Numbered from the stretch's first letter, positions 8,676 to 17,691 are shown. The stretch: DNA of 64,000 nucleotides from Polystyrenella longa (GCF_007750395.1 NZ_CP036281.1:1451001-1515000); one strand, 5' to 3'. Notes: a model not told the origin generated them from the letters alone. Translations and numbers: made by a program.

Positions 8676-11600
8676 TCAATCCACGAACAGGAATTCATTG
8701 GTATTCAACAGGAACCGGCAAGTATTCGCCAGACCATGTTGGTGAGTGTACTCCAGCACGGCCGCCAGTTCTTCCGGGTTGGGGTCACGTTGAAACAATC
8801 TTCTCCAGGCCTGTTGGATCTGTTCTTCGGGAAGCTCTGTGAGTAATTGCAAATCGTCCGCCAGCAATTCGCTCTGGCGAATGACGAACTTGTCGTTGAG
8901 CGTTGCCAGCGCTTGAATCGCTGTGAGTGAGACATTTCGTTTCGGTGTCAGCTGGGAGGCATCCGGGCAATCGAGCGATTCCATAAACGGATCAGGAATT
9001 GTACGGAAGAGAAAGCGGTAAACGCTACGACGATAATTCGCTGGGTCGTTTACATCGAAGTTTAAGTAATCCACATTCGGAGTGACGTGAACCCCTTTCG
9101 TCTCGATGAATTGACGAACCGAAGGCCCTCCCATTTTCGAATCGAGTGATCCGGATATCAGGAGTAGTGCATCTCGATAAGATTCGGCATCCAGTCGACG
9201 ACGGTTCATTCGCCAGAGCAACTGGTTTCCGGAGTCGACTTCCGCTGCCTCTGTCCGTGAAGTCGACTGCTGTTGATAAACGGCACTGGTCAGAATCAGC
9301 CGGTGGAGAGATTTCAAGGACCCCTCCTCCCGCATGGTTGTTGCCAACCAATCGAGCAGTTCCGGGTGAGTGGGGGAGGCCCCCATCTGTCCAAAGTCGT
9401 TGGGCGTCGTAACGAGCCCCTGTCCGAAATGATACAACCAGACGCGATTGGCGATCGATCGCCAGGTGAGCGGGTTCTCTTTATCGGCCAACCAGAACGC
9501 GAGTCCTTCCCGCCGGGCGGCTTCCTGGTTCGGGCTACTGATGGCAATTTCCCCCGAGAGCGATTCGAGACAATCCAGCGATCCCGGACTGGCCAACTCG
9601 CGCGGCTCCGTCACTTGACCTCGATGCAACACGTGTATGTCGCGAGGTGTTGTTGCTGGTTTGAAGGAACCTTCGATTTCAAACTGATTGGTACCGCTGT
9701 AGACCATTTGCAGAGAGGGTAGGGTGGCGAATTCAGCTTCAAGATCGTTCGAGAGATGCCAATGAACAAGTCGAGCCTGGTCTTCGGGGGTTCTTTTACT
9801 TTGTTCCTGCAGAAGAATCTCAGTGATTTCAAATGGAATCGATTCCTGTTTCTTAATTTGCTCAACAGGGGCGTCTGTCACAGAGACGCGGAAGCAACCG
9901 ATTAGATGAGACCGCCCGTGAGTCTGGTGAAGTTCCAAACGGAGCAGTTGATTCGCCGATCCGTCGACCGGATCAGTGAGTGGAAAGACGGCGAAATGAG
10001 ATTGTCCTTCTGCGGGGTGAATGCCCCAGGCCGTATCCGGGTTTCCATCGACTGCTTTATCAATGCCCCATCCCTCTTGATTGAAATCGGCGAAGGGATC
10101 GGAAATCGGTAATTCCTGTTCCGGTTGTTCGGTTCCCTTCGCTGTAAATAAATGGACTTCGTTCAGATGTAAATTTCCATTTTCCGCGCGACCCGGACCG
10201 CGACTGGGCAAGGCCTCATGGGGCAGGACTTCGAGCTTCACTGCAGTAACAGTATCGACTCTCGTTGTCGCCGTCAGGTGATAGATGTCCGTCTCCGGTT
10301 TCATTCCCGTGACGAGAATAGATTGGTCCTCTTGCAGTTGTAATGTCGCGTCTTCGTCAGAATGGAAGTCGATCATCGAGAGCGGTTTCCAAAGGACGGG
10401 CTTATGCTGATTGGAATTTTCCCATTCGCTTAATCGGGTCAAGTTGTCATCGGTCAGTAACTCCGTCGGATTCGTCGTGAACGTTTTTTCGAGTTCTGAC
10501 TTCCTTTCCGTCAGTTCCTTTCGTTGGAGTGCCGTTTGACTATCGGAATCGTAGGATCGGTTTGCTTTGTCGATACCTGCGAACACCGCCTGCATTTCGT
10601 AGTAATCTTCCTGAGTGATCGGATCGAATTTGTGGTCGTGGCAACGGGCACAGTGGAGACTGGTGCTGTTGAAAGTCGACATCACTGTCGTGACGATGTC
10701 ATCCCGGTCGAGGTATTGTGCTTTGAGTCGATCAATTGAATCCTCCCGTATGTTGAGCAGGGAACTTTCGTCCCAGGGCCCGGCGGAAAGGAATCCTGTC
10801 GCAGTCAGCGCTTCTGGATCAAACGGAGCAAAGACGTCACCCGCGATCTGTTCCTTTACGAACTCAGAGTACGTCTTGTCTTGATTGAAGCTGTGAATGA
10901 GATAGTCGCGGTAAGGCCAGGCATGTTCGCGGGGACGGTCCTGATCATGCCCGTGGGTCTCGGCGAAATGAACGAGATCCATCCAGTGACGGGCCCAGCG
11001 TTCTCCGTAACGCGGACTGGCGAGCAATCGATCTACCTGCTGTTCCCAGGCGTCGGGGGATTCGTCATTCAAAAAGGCAGCAACTTCTTCCGGTGTGGGG
11101 GGAAGCCCGGTTAAGTCGATTGTCGCCCGACGGATTAACGTGGTTCGATCCGCAACTGCAGAGGGTACCAGTCCGGCCTTTTCCAGTCGGGCAGCAATGA
11201 AGACATCAATGGGCGTCTGACACCAGTCACTTGAGATAGTCGAGAGCAGATTGGGCAATTCCGGTTCAATCAGTTTCTGATAAGCCCAATGCCGAGGCCA
11301 GGGTGCTCCGGATTGAATCCAGGCAGAGATCTTCTTGACTTCAGACGGAGAAAGTGGTTCCCCTTCCGGCGGCATGCGGAGTGACTCGTCCGTCGAAGTA
11401 ATCCGTTCGATTAATGAACTTTCAGTCGGTTTCCCGGGAACGATCTGGCCACCTTCAACGGCAAACTCGCGGACGGTGAGATTCAGGTCTCCCTCAGGTT
11501 CATCCGCACTATGGCATTGCAGGCATTTGACTGCAAACACAGAACGAATATCCTGCTCGAAGTCGAATGGGGAGGATTGCTTTTCGTTTCCTTCACCTTG

Positions 11601-11687
11601 AACCGAATCGCCACTCATGGCGACAAACGTCCAAATGGCGACTAAGGTCGCAACTAGTTGGGAACGATACGAAAACACGCTGAACAT
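8676..11687 (-). CDS. Planctomycete cytochrome c / DUF1549 / DUF1553 (PSCyt1-PSCyt2-PSD1) protein
   Basis: 1,003 residues with an N-terminal signal peptide (hydrophobic 10-25). The planctomycete cytochrome-type module contains a c-heme motif CLQCH (C55, C58, H59) and the later MPPEG. Next is DUF1549 with a second heme motif CARCH (C346, C349, H350), followed by a beta-rich region (~450-650) that looks like a carbohydrate-binding or discoidin-like insert. The C-terminal DUF1553 contains NRVWLYHFG, PTHPELLDWL and RRRLDAE-type signatures. The protein is presumably periplasmic or surface-located and redox-active; the reaction is unknown. It is the upstream member of a two-gene operon with DUF1501. 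Its ATG is 262 bp from the divergent pqaA-type gene, so promoters for both directions lie between them. Confidence 0.93.
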   Translation of the reverse strand: MFSVFSYRSQLVATLVAIWTFVAMSGDSVQGEGNEKQSSPFDFEQDIRSVFAVKCLQCHSADEPEGDLNLTVREFAVEGGQIVPGKPTESSLIERITSTDESLRMPPEGEPLSPSEVKKISAWIQSGAPWPRHWAYQKLIEPELPNLLSTISSDWCQTPIDVFIAARLEKAGLVPSAVADRTTLIRRATIDLTGLPPTPEEVAAFLNDESPDAWEQQVDRLLASPRYGERWARHWMDLVHFAETHGHDQDRPREHAWPYRDYLIHSFNQDKTYSEFVKEQIAGDVFAPFDPEALTATGFLSAGPWDESSLLNIREDSIDRLKAQYLDRDDIVTTVMSTFNSTSLHCARCHDHKFDPITQEDYYEMQAVFAGIDKANRSYDSDSQTALQRKELTERKSELEKTFTTNPTELLTDDNLTRLSEWENSNQHKPVLWKPLSMIDFHSDEDATLQLQEDQSILVTGMKPETDIYHLTATTRVDTVTAVKLEVLPHEALPSRGPGRAENGNLHLNEVHLFTAKGTEQPEQELPISDPFADFNQEGWGIDKAVDGNPDTAWGIHPAEGQSHFAVFPLTDPVDGSANQLLRLELHQTHGRSHLIGCFRVSVTDAPVEQIKKQESIPFEITEILLQEQSKRTPEDQARLVHWHLSNDLEAEFATLPSLQMVYSGTNQFEIEGSFKPATTPRDIHVLHRGQVTEPRELASPGSLDCLESLSGEIAISSPNQEAARREGLAFWLADKENPLTWRSIANRVWLYHFGQGLVTTPNDFGQMGASPTHPELLDWLATTMREEGSLKSLHRLILTSAVYQQQSTSRTEAAEVDSGNQLLWRMNRRRLDAESYRDALLLISGSLDSKMGGPSVRQFIETKGVHVTPNVDYLNFDVNDPANYRRSVYRFLFRTIPDPFMESLDCPDASQLTPKRNVSLTAIQALATLNDKFVIRQSELLADDLQLLTELPEEQIQQAWRRLFQRDPNPEELAAVLEYTHQHGLANTCRFLLNTNEFLFVD

Positions 11688-11834
11688 CCATTAAAATTCA
11701 GGGTGGGGTAGAGCCAGATCGGCTCAATTGTTCAATTATAGTAGCATACTCGCTATTGAATATGAGAATAAGAATCTACAGAATCGAGCTCGTTCATAAA
11801 GAATATTTCGGGGCTGTTGCTTGCTTAGCGTGTA

Positions 11835-11843
11835 TGTTATAAA
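11835..11843 (+). promoter_or_regulatory. Possible extended -10 promoter for the PqaA-type gene
   Basis: TG-T-TATAAA (TG at 11835-11836, hexamer at 11838-11843) resembles an extended -10 element. No good -35 lies 17 bp upstream; TTGCTT at 11817 gives only a 15-bp spacer. It sits about 105 bp before the ATG at 11950. Weak evidence. Confidence 0.3.
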
Positions 11844-11949
11844 AATGAGACTAACAAGAATTGGTGATCCTCAGGGGGCCGGTCTGCCTTGATTCAGAAA
11901 TGCCACTGTGATTCGTTTAAGCCACTGTGAATAGAAAGTTGATTCGACA

Positions 11950-13617
11950 ATGAAGCCTCGTCTGATCTTGTGGAAATTAATCTTTATGGTCTGTCTTCTA
12001 GTACCGTTCTCATCAGTTAGCTCAGCAGACTCTCCGGAACGGACCGCGCTCGATGACTATGTTTCGAAGTCGGACGACAGTTATCAATGGGAAGTATTTA
12101 GTGACGAGATCCGCGATGGCGTTCGTGTGGTTATCATTGATATGGTTTCCCAGAACTGGAGAACGACTGAAGATGTGGATAGGACGGAATGGCGTCACTG
12201 GCTCACCCTCTGTATTCCGGAGAAAGTCGATTCACGTATAGGGACACTCATCATTTCTGGGGGCGCCAATGGTAAATCGGCTCGGACTCCCCGGATTGCA
12301 TTCCCAATCGCCCAGGCGACCAATACTGTTGTCGCGGAACTGGGAATGGTGCCGAACCAACCGCTCATTTTTCATGGTGACGGCATTAAAAGATCCGAGG
12401 ATGAAATTGTTGCATACACCTGGGACCAGTATATCAAAACAGGCGACGTTTCCTGGCCGATTCGAAACCCAATGGTTAAGAGCGCGGTGCGGGCTCTGGA
12501 TACGATGACTGCTTTTATGGCATCCGATGCAGGGGGCCAACAAAAGGTCGATCAATTTATTGTGGGAGGAGCTTCTAAGCGGGGTTGGACAACCTGGTTG
12601 ACCGGCGCACTGGATGACCGCGTAGTCGCAATCATGCCGATCGTTATTGATGTTCTGAATACCGATATCTCGATGCGACACCACTTCGAAAGCTACGGCT
12701 TCTATGCTCCTTCTGTGGGCGATTATGCTCAGAATAGAATTATGGAGCGGATGAACCATCCTCGCGTGAAAGAGCTATATGAGCTGGTTGATCCTTATTA
12801 TTACCGCGATCGACTCGATATGCCTAAGCTCGTGCTCAATGCGAGTGGAGACCAATTCTTCCTCCCGGATTCCTCTCAGTTCTACTGGGAGCATCTCATT
12901 GGAGACAATTATCTTCGCTATGTCCCGAATGCAGACCACAGTCTGCGTGACAGTGATGCAATGGAGACAGCCTCCGCTTTCGTTCATCTGATTGCCCATG
13001 ATAAACCTATTCCCAAAATTGATTGGACAGAAGGGGAAGATGGTTCACTGATTGTGACAGCTGAAGGGAAACCTAAAGAAGTTAAGATGTGGCAGGCACA
13101 CAACGAAGAATCTCGCGACTTTCGTTTAGAGAAATTGGGGCCCAAGTACGAAAGCACTACGTTAAAAGCGAATTCGGACGGGAATTATATTGGCAAAATT
13201 GACACACCGGCTAAAGGATGGACTGCATACTTCGTCGAGGTCACCTACGACGTGGGAGCTGCAACTCCCCTGAAGCTGACAACCCAGGTGAATGTGCTTC
13301 CTGATGTTGAGCCGTTCGAAGGCAAGGATCCCAACCTGCCGACATCCTTGACACTGATATGTACCGCTCCCAGCGAGAACGCTGCCAAGGCGTTGACGAA
13401 GCTGGTCGAAACGATGTACACGAATAAGGAAGGAATTGCCGGTCGTATTACCACTGCGACGCGAGGTAAAGTCTGCTACATCAATTTAGAACCCAAAGGG
13501 GACTTCCGTAAAATAATGCAGGCATTAGGCGCGATGCTCAAAACGCAAAATTGCGAGAACTTTGAGTATCAAATTGAATCCGGCCCGGATATTACATTCC
13601 CGCCATCCCAAAAGTAG
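11950..13617 (+). CDS. PhoPQ-activated pathogenicity-related (PqaA) family alpha/beta hydrolase
   Basis: 555 residues with a clear Sec signal peptide (hydrophobic 8-26, ending VSSA-DSPE). It matches the PqaA family, whose founding member is PhoPQ-regulated in Salmonella. Visible family traits are YTWDQYI...W-I-NPMVKSAVRALD, the nucleophile-elbow-like GGASKRGW, an Asp in NASGDQFFLPDSS and a His in VPNADHSL, consistent with a Ser-Asp-His alpha/beta hydrolase. Substrate is unknown; in planctomycetes such proteins are common and need not relate to virulence. The last ~90 residues form an extra alpha/beta region beyond the hydrolase core. The arsR promoter begins 48 bp after the stop codon. Confidence 0.88.
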   Translation: MKPRLILWKLIFMVCLLVPFSSVSSADSPERTALDDYVSKSDDSYQWEVFSDEIRDGVRVVIIDMVSQNWRTTEDVDRTEWRHWLTLCIPEKVDSRIGTLIISGGANGKSARTPRIAFPIAQATNTVVAELGMVPNQPLIFHGDGIKRSEDEIVAYTWDQYIKTGDVSWPIRNPMVKSAVRALDTMTAFMASDAGGQQKVDQFIVGGASKRGWTTWLTGALDDRVVAIMPIVIDVLNTDISMRHHFESYGFYAPSVGDYAQNRIMERMNHPRVKELYELVDPYYYRDRLDMPKLVLNASGDQFFLPDSSQFYWEHLIGDNYLRYVPNADHSLRDSDAMETASAFVHLIAHDKPIPKIDWTEGEDGSLIVTAEGKPKEVKMWQAHNEESRDFRLEKLGPKYESTTLKANSDGNYIGKIDTPAKGWTAYFVEVTYDVGAATPLKLTTQVNVLPDVEPFEGKDPNLPTSLTLICTAPSENAAKALTKLVETMYTNKEGIAGRITTATRGKVCYINLEPKGDFRKIMQALGAMLKTQNCENFEYQIESGPDITFPPSQK

Positions 13618-13664
13618 CCGTAAGACTGACCACCGATATTTTCGGTTTCGAAAAACTTTCGGGA

Positions 13665-13693
13665 TTGATACAAATTGGTTCAAGAACTATAAT
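13665..13693 (+). promoter_or_regulatory. Sigma-70 type promoter of the arsR-arsC-arsI unit
   Basis: TTGATA (13665-13670), a 17-bp spacer and a perfect TATAAT (13688-13693). Transcription would start near 13700, just before the arsR ATG at 13715. Its position rules out the longer in-frame arsR start at 13562 and suggests autoregulation by ArsR bound at or near this site. Confidence 0.75.
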
Positions 13694-13714
13694 CGCTTAG
13701 GCGGATGTAGTAAT

Positions 13715-14071
13715 ATGGAAACACAACAAACAGACTACGACATCGAAAAGGTCTTTCGGGCCCTTTCCGATCTTACCCGATTGCGGATCTTGAATCTGCT
13801 ACGCGGGGGGGAGCTCTGCGTCTGTGACCTGATCGATGTACTCGATCTTCCGCAGTCGACGGTGTCGAGGCATCTGGCGTATCTGCGAAAAGTGAATCTG
13901 GTCAAAGCCCGCAAGGAAGGTCTCTGGCATTATTACCAACTGGTAGATACGGATGTGAAATTCATGCGTAAAGTTTTTGAGTGCGTCGAAGCGGCCAGTG
14001 AGGCGATCTCACTGCTCCACAAAGACGTGAAAACGCTGGACTCGTCCTGCTGCCAGAAAGGCTGTGAATAA
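13715..14071 (+). CDS. arsR: ArsR-family arsenic-responsive transcriptional repressor
   Basis: 118-residue winged-helix metalloregulator. The classic arsenic-sensing signature ELCVCDL is present (Cys35, Cys37), the same alpha-3 site as in plasmid R773 ArsR. It is followed by the recognition helix LPQSTVSRHLAYLRK and the wing KEGLWHYYQL. The C-terminal tail adds three cysteines (C112, C113, C117), which may provide extra As(III) ligands. It probably represses its own promoter at 13665-13693 and is released by arsenite. The ATG at 13715 is chosen over the in-frame ATG at 13562 because the longer form would overlap pqaA and encode the promoter. It is the first gene of arsR-arsC-arsI. Confidence 0.93.
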   Translation: METQQTDYDIEKVFRALSDLTRLRILNLLRGGELCVCDLIDVLDLPQSTVSRHLAYLRKVNLVKARKEGLWHYYQLVDTDVKFMRKVFECVEAASEAISLLHKDVKTLDSSCCQKGCE

Positions 14072-14099
14072 ATTACGGAGCGATTAATATTTAACTAAA

Positions 14100-14119
14100 A
14101 CATCCGCTTGAACGGATGT
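14100..14119 (+). promoter_or_regulatory. Intercistronic hairpin between arsR and arsC
   Basis: ACATCCG-CTTGAA-CGGATGT is a perfect 7-bp stem with a 6-nt loop, ending 17 nt before the arsC ATG. There is no T-tract, so it is not a classical terminator. It may tune mRNA stability or serve as an internal processing site. Confidence 0.5.
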
Positions 14120-14136
14120 AATGGGAAGTAAGAGTC

Positions 14137-14550
14137 ATGAAGAAACGTGTGTTGGTCCTGTGTACGGGAAATTCCTGCCGCTCCCAAATGGCAGAAGCTT
14201 TGTGGGAAGCAGCCGGAAAGGGAGAATGGGAATCGGAATCAGCGGGTTCCAGACCTTCCGGTTATGTGCATCCGCTCGCCATCAAAGCGATGGCAGAACT
14301 GGGCTTTGATATTTCAGCATACGAAAGCAAGTCGCTGGAACAATTTCAGGATCAGTCTTTCGACATCGTCGTGACCGTTTGCGACAATGCTAAAGAAGCC
14401 TGTCCCGTATTTCCGGGTGCCAAGACGCTGCTCCACTGGCCTTTTTTTGATCCCGCCGATGCAACCGGAAGTGAAGAGGAGCAAATGGTCGTGTTCCGCC
14501 GCGTCCGGGATGAGATCAAGACCAAGATTGAAAACTACCTCAATCAATAG
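14137..14550 (+). CDS. arsC: Arsenate reductase, low-molecular-weight phosphatase (thioredoxin-coupled) type
   Basis: 137 residues, reducing As(V) to As(III) in the cytoplasm. The N-terminal phosphatase loop CTGNSCR (Cys9-x5-Arg15) and the redox pair Cys82 and Cys89 (VCDNAKEACP) match the three-cysteine mechanism of the staphylococcal pI258-type enzyme, which is recycled by thioredoxin rather than glutaredoxin. WPFFDPADATG near the C-terminus supplies the conserved DP aspartate. It lies 65 bp after arsR and 54 bp before arsI in one apparent unit. No arsenite efflux pump (ArsB or Acr3) is encoded in the unit. Confidence 0.94.
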   Translation: MKKRVLVLCTGNSCRSQMAEALWEAAGKGEWESESAGSRPSGYVHPLAIKAMAELGFDISAYESKSLEQFQDQSFDIVVTVCDNAKEACPVFPGAKTLLHWPFFDPADATGSEEEQMVVFRRVRDEIKTKIENYLNQ

Positions 14551-14604
14551 TCATTATGAAGCCGATATATAACTTTCCGCTATCAACTGAAAATGGAGGT
14601 CATT

Positions 14605-15093
14605 ATGAATACTAAATCAGCCGTCGATTTTGCTGGTCGTTACCGTCTGCATATCGCCCTGAACGTTTCAAATCTGGAAGCGTCGCGTCATTTTTATGAA
14701 GTGTTGCTTGGGGAACCTCCTGTTAAAGAGCGTCCTCGCTACGCCAAATTTGAACCCGCCGACCCTTCCGTGAATCTGGCCCTGAATGAACTCGATGATA
14801 TCGGACAAGTCCAAGGAGGTTCTTCGCACTTTGGCATTCAGGTCAAGTCCGTGGAAGATGTTCACGCCGCCATTGAACGTTTGCAGAAGGCAGGATTAAA
14901 AACCATCACCGAAGAAGCAACCACCTGTTGCTATGCCGTACAGGACAAAGTCTGGGCCATCGATCCGGATGGTCATAAATGGGAAGTCTTTGTCGTTCTG
15001 AATGCCGATGCGAAAGACGAACTTTACGCTGAGTCAGGTTGCTGTGGCCCCGGAATGCCACCCGTGACCGAGCTGAAAATCTGTCAAGACTAG
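14605..15093 (+). CDS. arsI: ArsI/CadI-family glyoxalase-fold protein (probable C-As lyase)
   Basis: 162 residues of the vicinal-oxygen-chelate fold. ArsI cleaves the carbon-arsenic bond of trivalent organoarsenicals such as MAs(III), releasing As(III). The family signature TTCCYAVQDKVW is present with the vicinal Cys108-Cys109 that binds trivalent arsenic. Metal-ligand candidates are His16 (RLHIALNV), His75 (SSHFGIQV) and Glu127 (WEVFV). A second Cys pair (GCCGPG, 146-147) lies near the C-terminus. The ATG at 14605 is preferred over 14593 because the latter overlaps the Shine-Dalgarno GGAGG (14595-14599), which is well spaced for 14605. CadI-type annotation (cadmium-induced) is the alternative name for the same family. 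Confidence 0.88.
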   Translation: MNTKSAVDFAGRYRLHIALNVSNLEASRHFYEVLLGEPPVKERPRYAKFEPADPSVNLALNELDDIGQVQGGSSHFGIQVKSVEDVHAAIERLQKAGLKTITEEATTCCYAVQDKVWAIDPDGHKWEVFVVLNADAKDELYAESGCCGPGMPPVTELKICQD

Positions 15094-15186
15094 CTCGAGT
15101 CTCCGATTCCGCCGTTCTAATTCAGGACGAATTCGACACCGGGTTGATTCCAGAAATCAAATAGAATTTTTCCCAAAAATCTAAAA

Positions 15187-15228
15187 AACCGAATCACTCG
15201 CTTTAGGGTGGTTCGGTTGATTTTTTTT
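15187..15228 (+). terminator. Rho-independent terminator after the arsenic unit
   Basis: Stem AACCGAATCAC with GTGGTTCGGTT (15187-15197 with 15208-15218, one mismatch), a 10-nt loop, then a run of eight T residues (15221-15228). It follows the arsI stop by 94 bp and closes the arsR-arsC-arsI unit. Confidence 0.8.
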
Positions 15229-15435
15229 CGCCCGCGAACGGTTAATCTATTATTCAGGGAGGAAGGTCTTCGGAAGCTCATTCATTCCCTGTTTATCTTC
15301 TCAAATTATTTTCTCATCGATTTGGCCCTCTCTTATTCCGCTTTCTGAAGCACCCCGGTCCACCCGATTCATGCTCGGGCAGGTTCACTGTCCGTAGACT
15401 TCGCTGTCTGGGCATGCATCACTCCTGAAATTGCT

Positions 15436-15474
15436 GTTCTTCCTGGAAGAACGATCTCGTTCAGGAGGTCTCCT
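15436..15474 (+). promoter_or_regulatory. Three abutting palindromes in the EF-G paralogue leader
   Basis: GTTCTTCC-T-GGAAGAAC (15436-15452), GAACGA-TC-TCGTTC (15449-15462, sharing GAAC with the first) and AGGAG-GT-CTCCT (15463-15474). In RNA the first two would be mutually exclusive hairpins; in DNA they could be operator sites. They lie about 100 bp before the start of the EF-G-like gene in a 340-bp leader that otherwise has no ORF and no clear promoter. Confidence 0.45.
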
Positions 15475-15570
15475 CTTTATCTGAAAATCCAATCTGCCTC
15501 TGGCTTTGCTGTCTGCGGCAGTTGCGTGTGTTTTACGTTACGACGACATCACATTGGAATAAGGAGACGT

Positions 15571-17691
15571 ATGGCTATGGCCAAATATACCCCGGAACAG
15601 ATCCACAATGTCGCCCTCGTAGGGCATGGGGCGGTCGGAAAAACCTCGCTGGCCGACTTGCTCCTGCACAAAGCGGGAATTGCGTCCAAACCGGGCTCTG
15701 TCGATGCCGGTACCAGCTTGCTGGACACCGAAGAGGATGAGAAGCACCACAAGCACTCCATCTTTTCCTCCCTCATTCATTTCGACCATCATGGTCGCCG
15801 CATCAATCTCTTCGATACCCCCGGCTATCCAGAATTCATCGGTCAGGTGATTGGTGCATTGCGTTCCGTTGAAACAGCCGTCATTACCATCAGCGCCCCG
15901 GCCGGGATCGAAGTCAATACTCGGCGTGTCTTTGCTGAAGCCGACAAAGCGGACGTTGGTAAATTTATCGTGCTCAATAAGCTGGATCACGATAACGTCA
16001 ATTTTATCGAGCTGCTTGCCTCCATTCAGGACATGTTCGGTCGAGGCTGTGTTCCTTTCAACTTGCCGATTGGCCTCGGAGCAAACTTCTCAGGGGTGTA
16101 TGACACACTCAATCCACCGGACAGTATTCCCGATGGGCTCCCCATGAATCCTCACGACGTTTCCCAGATGGTCATGGACTCGATCGTTGAGGCAGATGAA
16201 GAGTTAATGGAGCGATATCTGAACGACGAAAAATTAACTAAGGACGAAATTAATCACGGTGTTGCCCACGCGGTCGCGGAAGGTTCTTTGATTCCCGTTT
16301 TCTGTATGTCCGTCGAGAAGAATGTGGGAGTCGACGAATTTTTGAATTCGATTGCCGATTACGCCGATTCCCCCATTGATGTCCATCAGACAGCGTTTAA
16401 TTCTGACGGAGAAAACATCGACCTGCAGCCCGATCCAAACGGACCACTCCTCGCCCAGATCGTCAAAACCCGTATCGACCCTTTTGTCGCCCGGTTAAGT
16501 TACATTCGCGTCTATTCGGGAACGCTCAAAAAAGAAAGCTCCGTTCACGCCTCTGGTGTCGAAAAACCTCTCAAACTTCCACAGCTTCTGGAAGTGCAGG
16601 GTGCCCATCAGGAACCGGTGAACGAAGCCGGGCCCGGATACATCGTGGCCGTTGCCAAAGTCGAAGATCTCCACATGGGAGATACATTGACTGACACCGA
16701 CAAGTGTCCCCGGTTGCCTAAAATTACATTTCCAACTCCCATGATCGGTTTGGCTGTCGAGCCTAAGAGTCGCTCCGATCAACAGAAAATCTCCGGAGCC
16801 CTGCACAAGATCGAAGAAGAAGACTCCACCTTCCATGTCTCCCGGGATGACCAGACCAAAGAAATGGTGATGACTGGCTTGTCGGAATTGCATCTCAAGC
16901 TGATCGAAGAACGCCTGAAAGCTCGTGAAAAAGTCGAGATCATCACGCATCAACCGAAGGTCCCTTATCGGGAGACCGTTGTCGGTGCCGCCGAAGGCAG
17001 TTATCGCCACAAGAAACAGTCTGGAGGTTCCGGTCAGTTTGCCGAAGTCCATCTTCGGGTTGCCGGATTGCCACAGGGAATCGAACCTGAGGAGTACTTC
17101 ACCAAAGATCGCTTCTCCTCGATGCGAAGTTATCATTACGATCCGGAACTGAACTTTGCATTTATTGACCGGGTGACGGGGGGAAGCGTACCGAACAACT
17201 TCATTCCCGCAGTCGAAAAGGGCGTGATCGAACGGATGAAGAAAGGGGTTCTCGCTGGATATCAGGTACAGGACGTCAGTTGCGAACTCTTCTTCGGAAA
17301 AGATCATCCGGTTGACAGCAACGAAACCGCCTTCAAAATGGCTGCCGGATACTGCTTTCGCGATGTTTTTCAGAAAGCGAAGCCGAACCTGCTGGAACCG
17401 ATCGTCGCTCTGGAGGTCACCGTCCCGGACGACAAACTGGGCGACATCACCTCGGACCTCAACAGTCGCCGTGGTCGCGTGGAAGGAATGGAAGGTCTCT
17501 CGGGCGGGTATCAAATCATCCACGCGAAAGCACCGCTGGCCGAAGTGATGACTTACGCCCGCGCGCTCTCCAGCATGACGGGTGGACAAGGTTCCTTCAC
17601 AATGGACCTCTCCCATTACGAGCCCGTCCCTCCTAACGAACAACAGAAAATCGTTTCCGCTGCTACGCACGCAACCGACGAAGACGAATAG
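15571..17691 (+). CDS. Elongation factor G-like translational GTPase (EF-G paralogue)
   Basis: 706 residues with the five-domain EF-G layout: G domain with GHGAVGKT (18-25), DTPGY and NKLD; domain II (ARLSYIRVYSGTLKK); and domains III-V, with RVTGGSVPNNFIPAVEKGV matching domain IV and NSRRGRVEGME matching domain V. It is shorter and more divergent than canonical FusA and resembles the EF-G-like/FusA2 group, so a specialised role in translocation or ribosome recycling is more likely than being the housekeeping factor. The ATG at 15571 has AAGGAG (15561-15566) 4 nt upstream; an in-frame upstream ATG at 15526 lacks this. It stands alone, with a terminator and a structured leader upstream. Confidence 0.88.
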   Translation: MAMAKYTPEQIHNVALVGHGAVGKTSLADLLLHKAGIASKPGSVDAGTSLLDTEEDEKHHKHSIFSSLIHFDHHGRRINLFDTPGYPEFIGQVIGALRSVETAVITISAPAGIEVNTRRVFAEADKADVGKFIVLNKLDHDNVNFIELLASIQDMFGRGCVPFNLPIGLGANFSGVYDTLNPPDSIPDGLPMNPHDVSQMVMDSIVEADEELMERYLNDEKLTKDEINHGVAHAVAEGSLIPVFCMSVEKNVGVDEFLNSIADYADSPIDVHQTAFNSDGENIDLQPDPNGPLLAQIVKTRIDPFVARLSYIRVYSGTLKKESSVHASGVEKPLKLPQLLEVQGAHQEPVNEAGPGYIVAVAKVEDLHMGDTLTDTDKCPRLPKITFPTPMIGLAVEPKSRSDQQKISGALHKIEEEDSTFHVSRDDQTKEMVMTGLSELHLKLIEERLKAREKVEIITHQPKVPYRETVVGAAEGSYRHKKQSGGSGQFAEVHLRVAGLPQGIEPEEYFTKDRFSSMRSYHYDPELNFAFIDRVTGGSVPNNFIPAVEKGVIERMKKGVLAGYQVQDVSCELFFGKDHPVDSNETAFKMAAGYCFRDVFQKAKPNLLEPIVALEVTVPDDKLGDITSDLNSRRGRVEGMEGLSGGYQIIHAKAPLAEVMTYARALSSMTGGQGSFTMDLSHYEPVPPNEQQKIVSAATHATDEDE

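Noticed and set aside
13562-13714. N-terminal extension of arsR
   Set aside because: It overlaps the end of the PqaA-type gene and would translate the arsR promoter; homology begins at 13715.
16495-17670. Minus-strand ORF of 391 codons
   Set aside because: Antisense shadow of the EF-G-like gene, caused by its codon bias.
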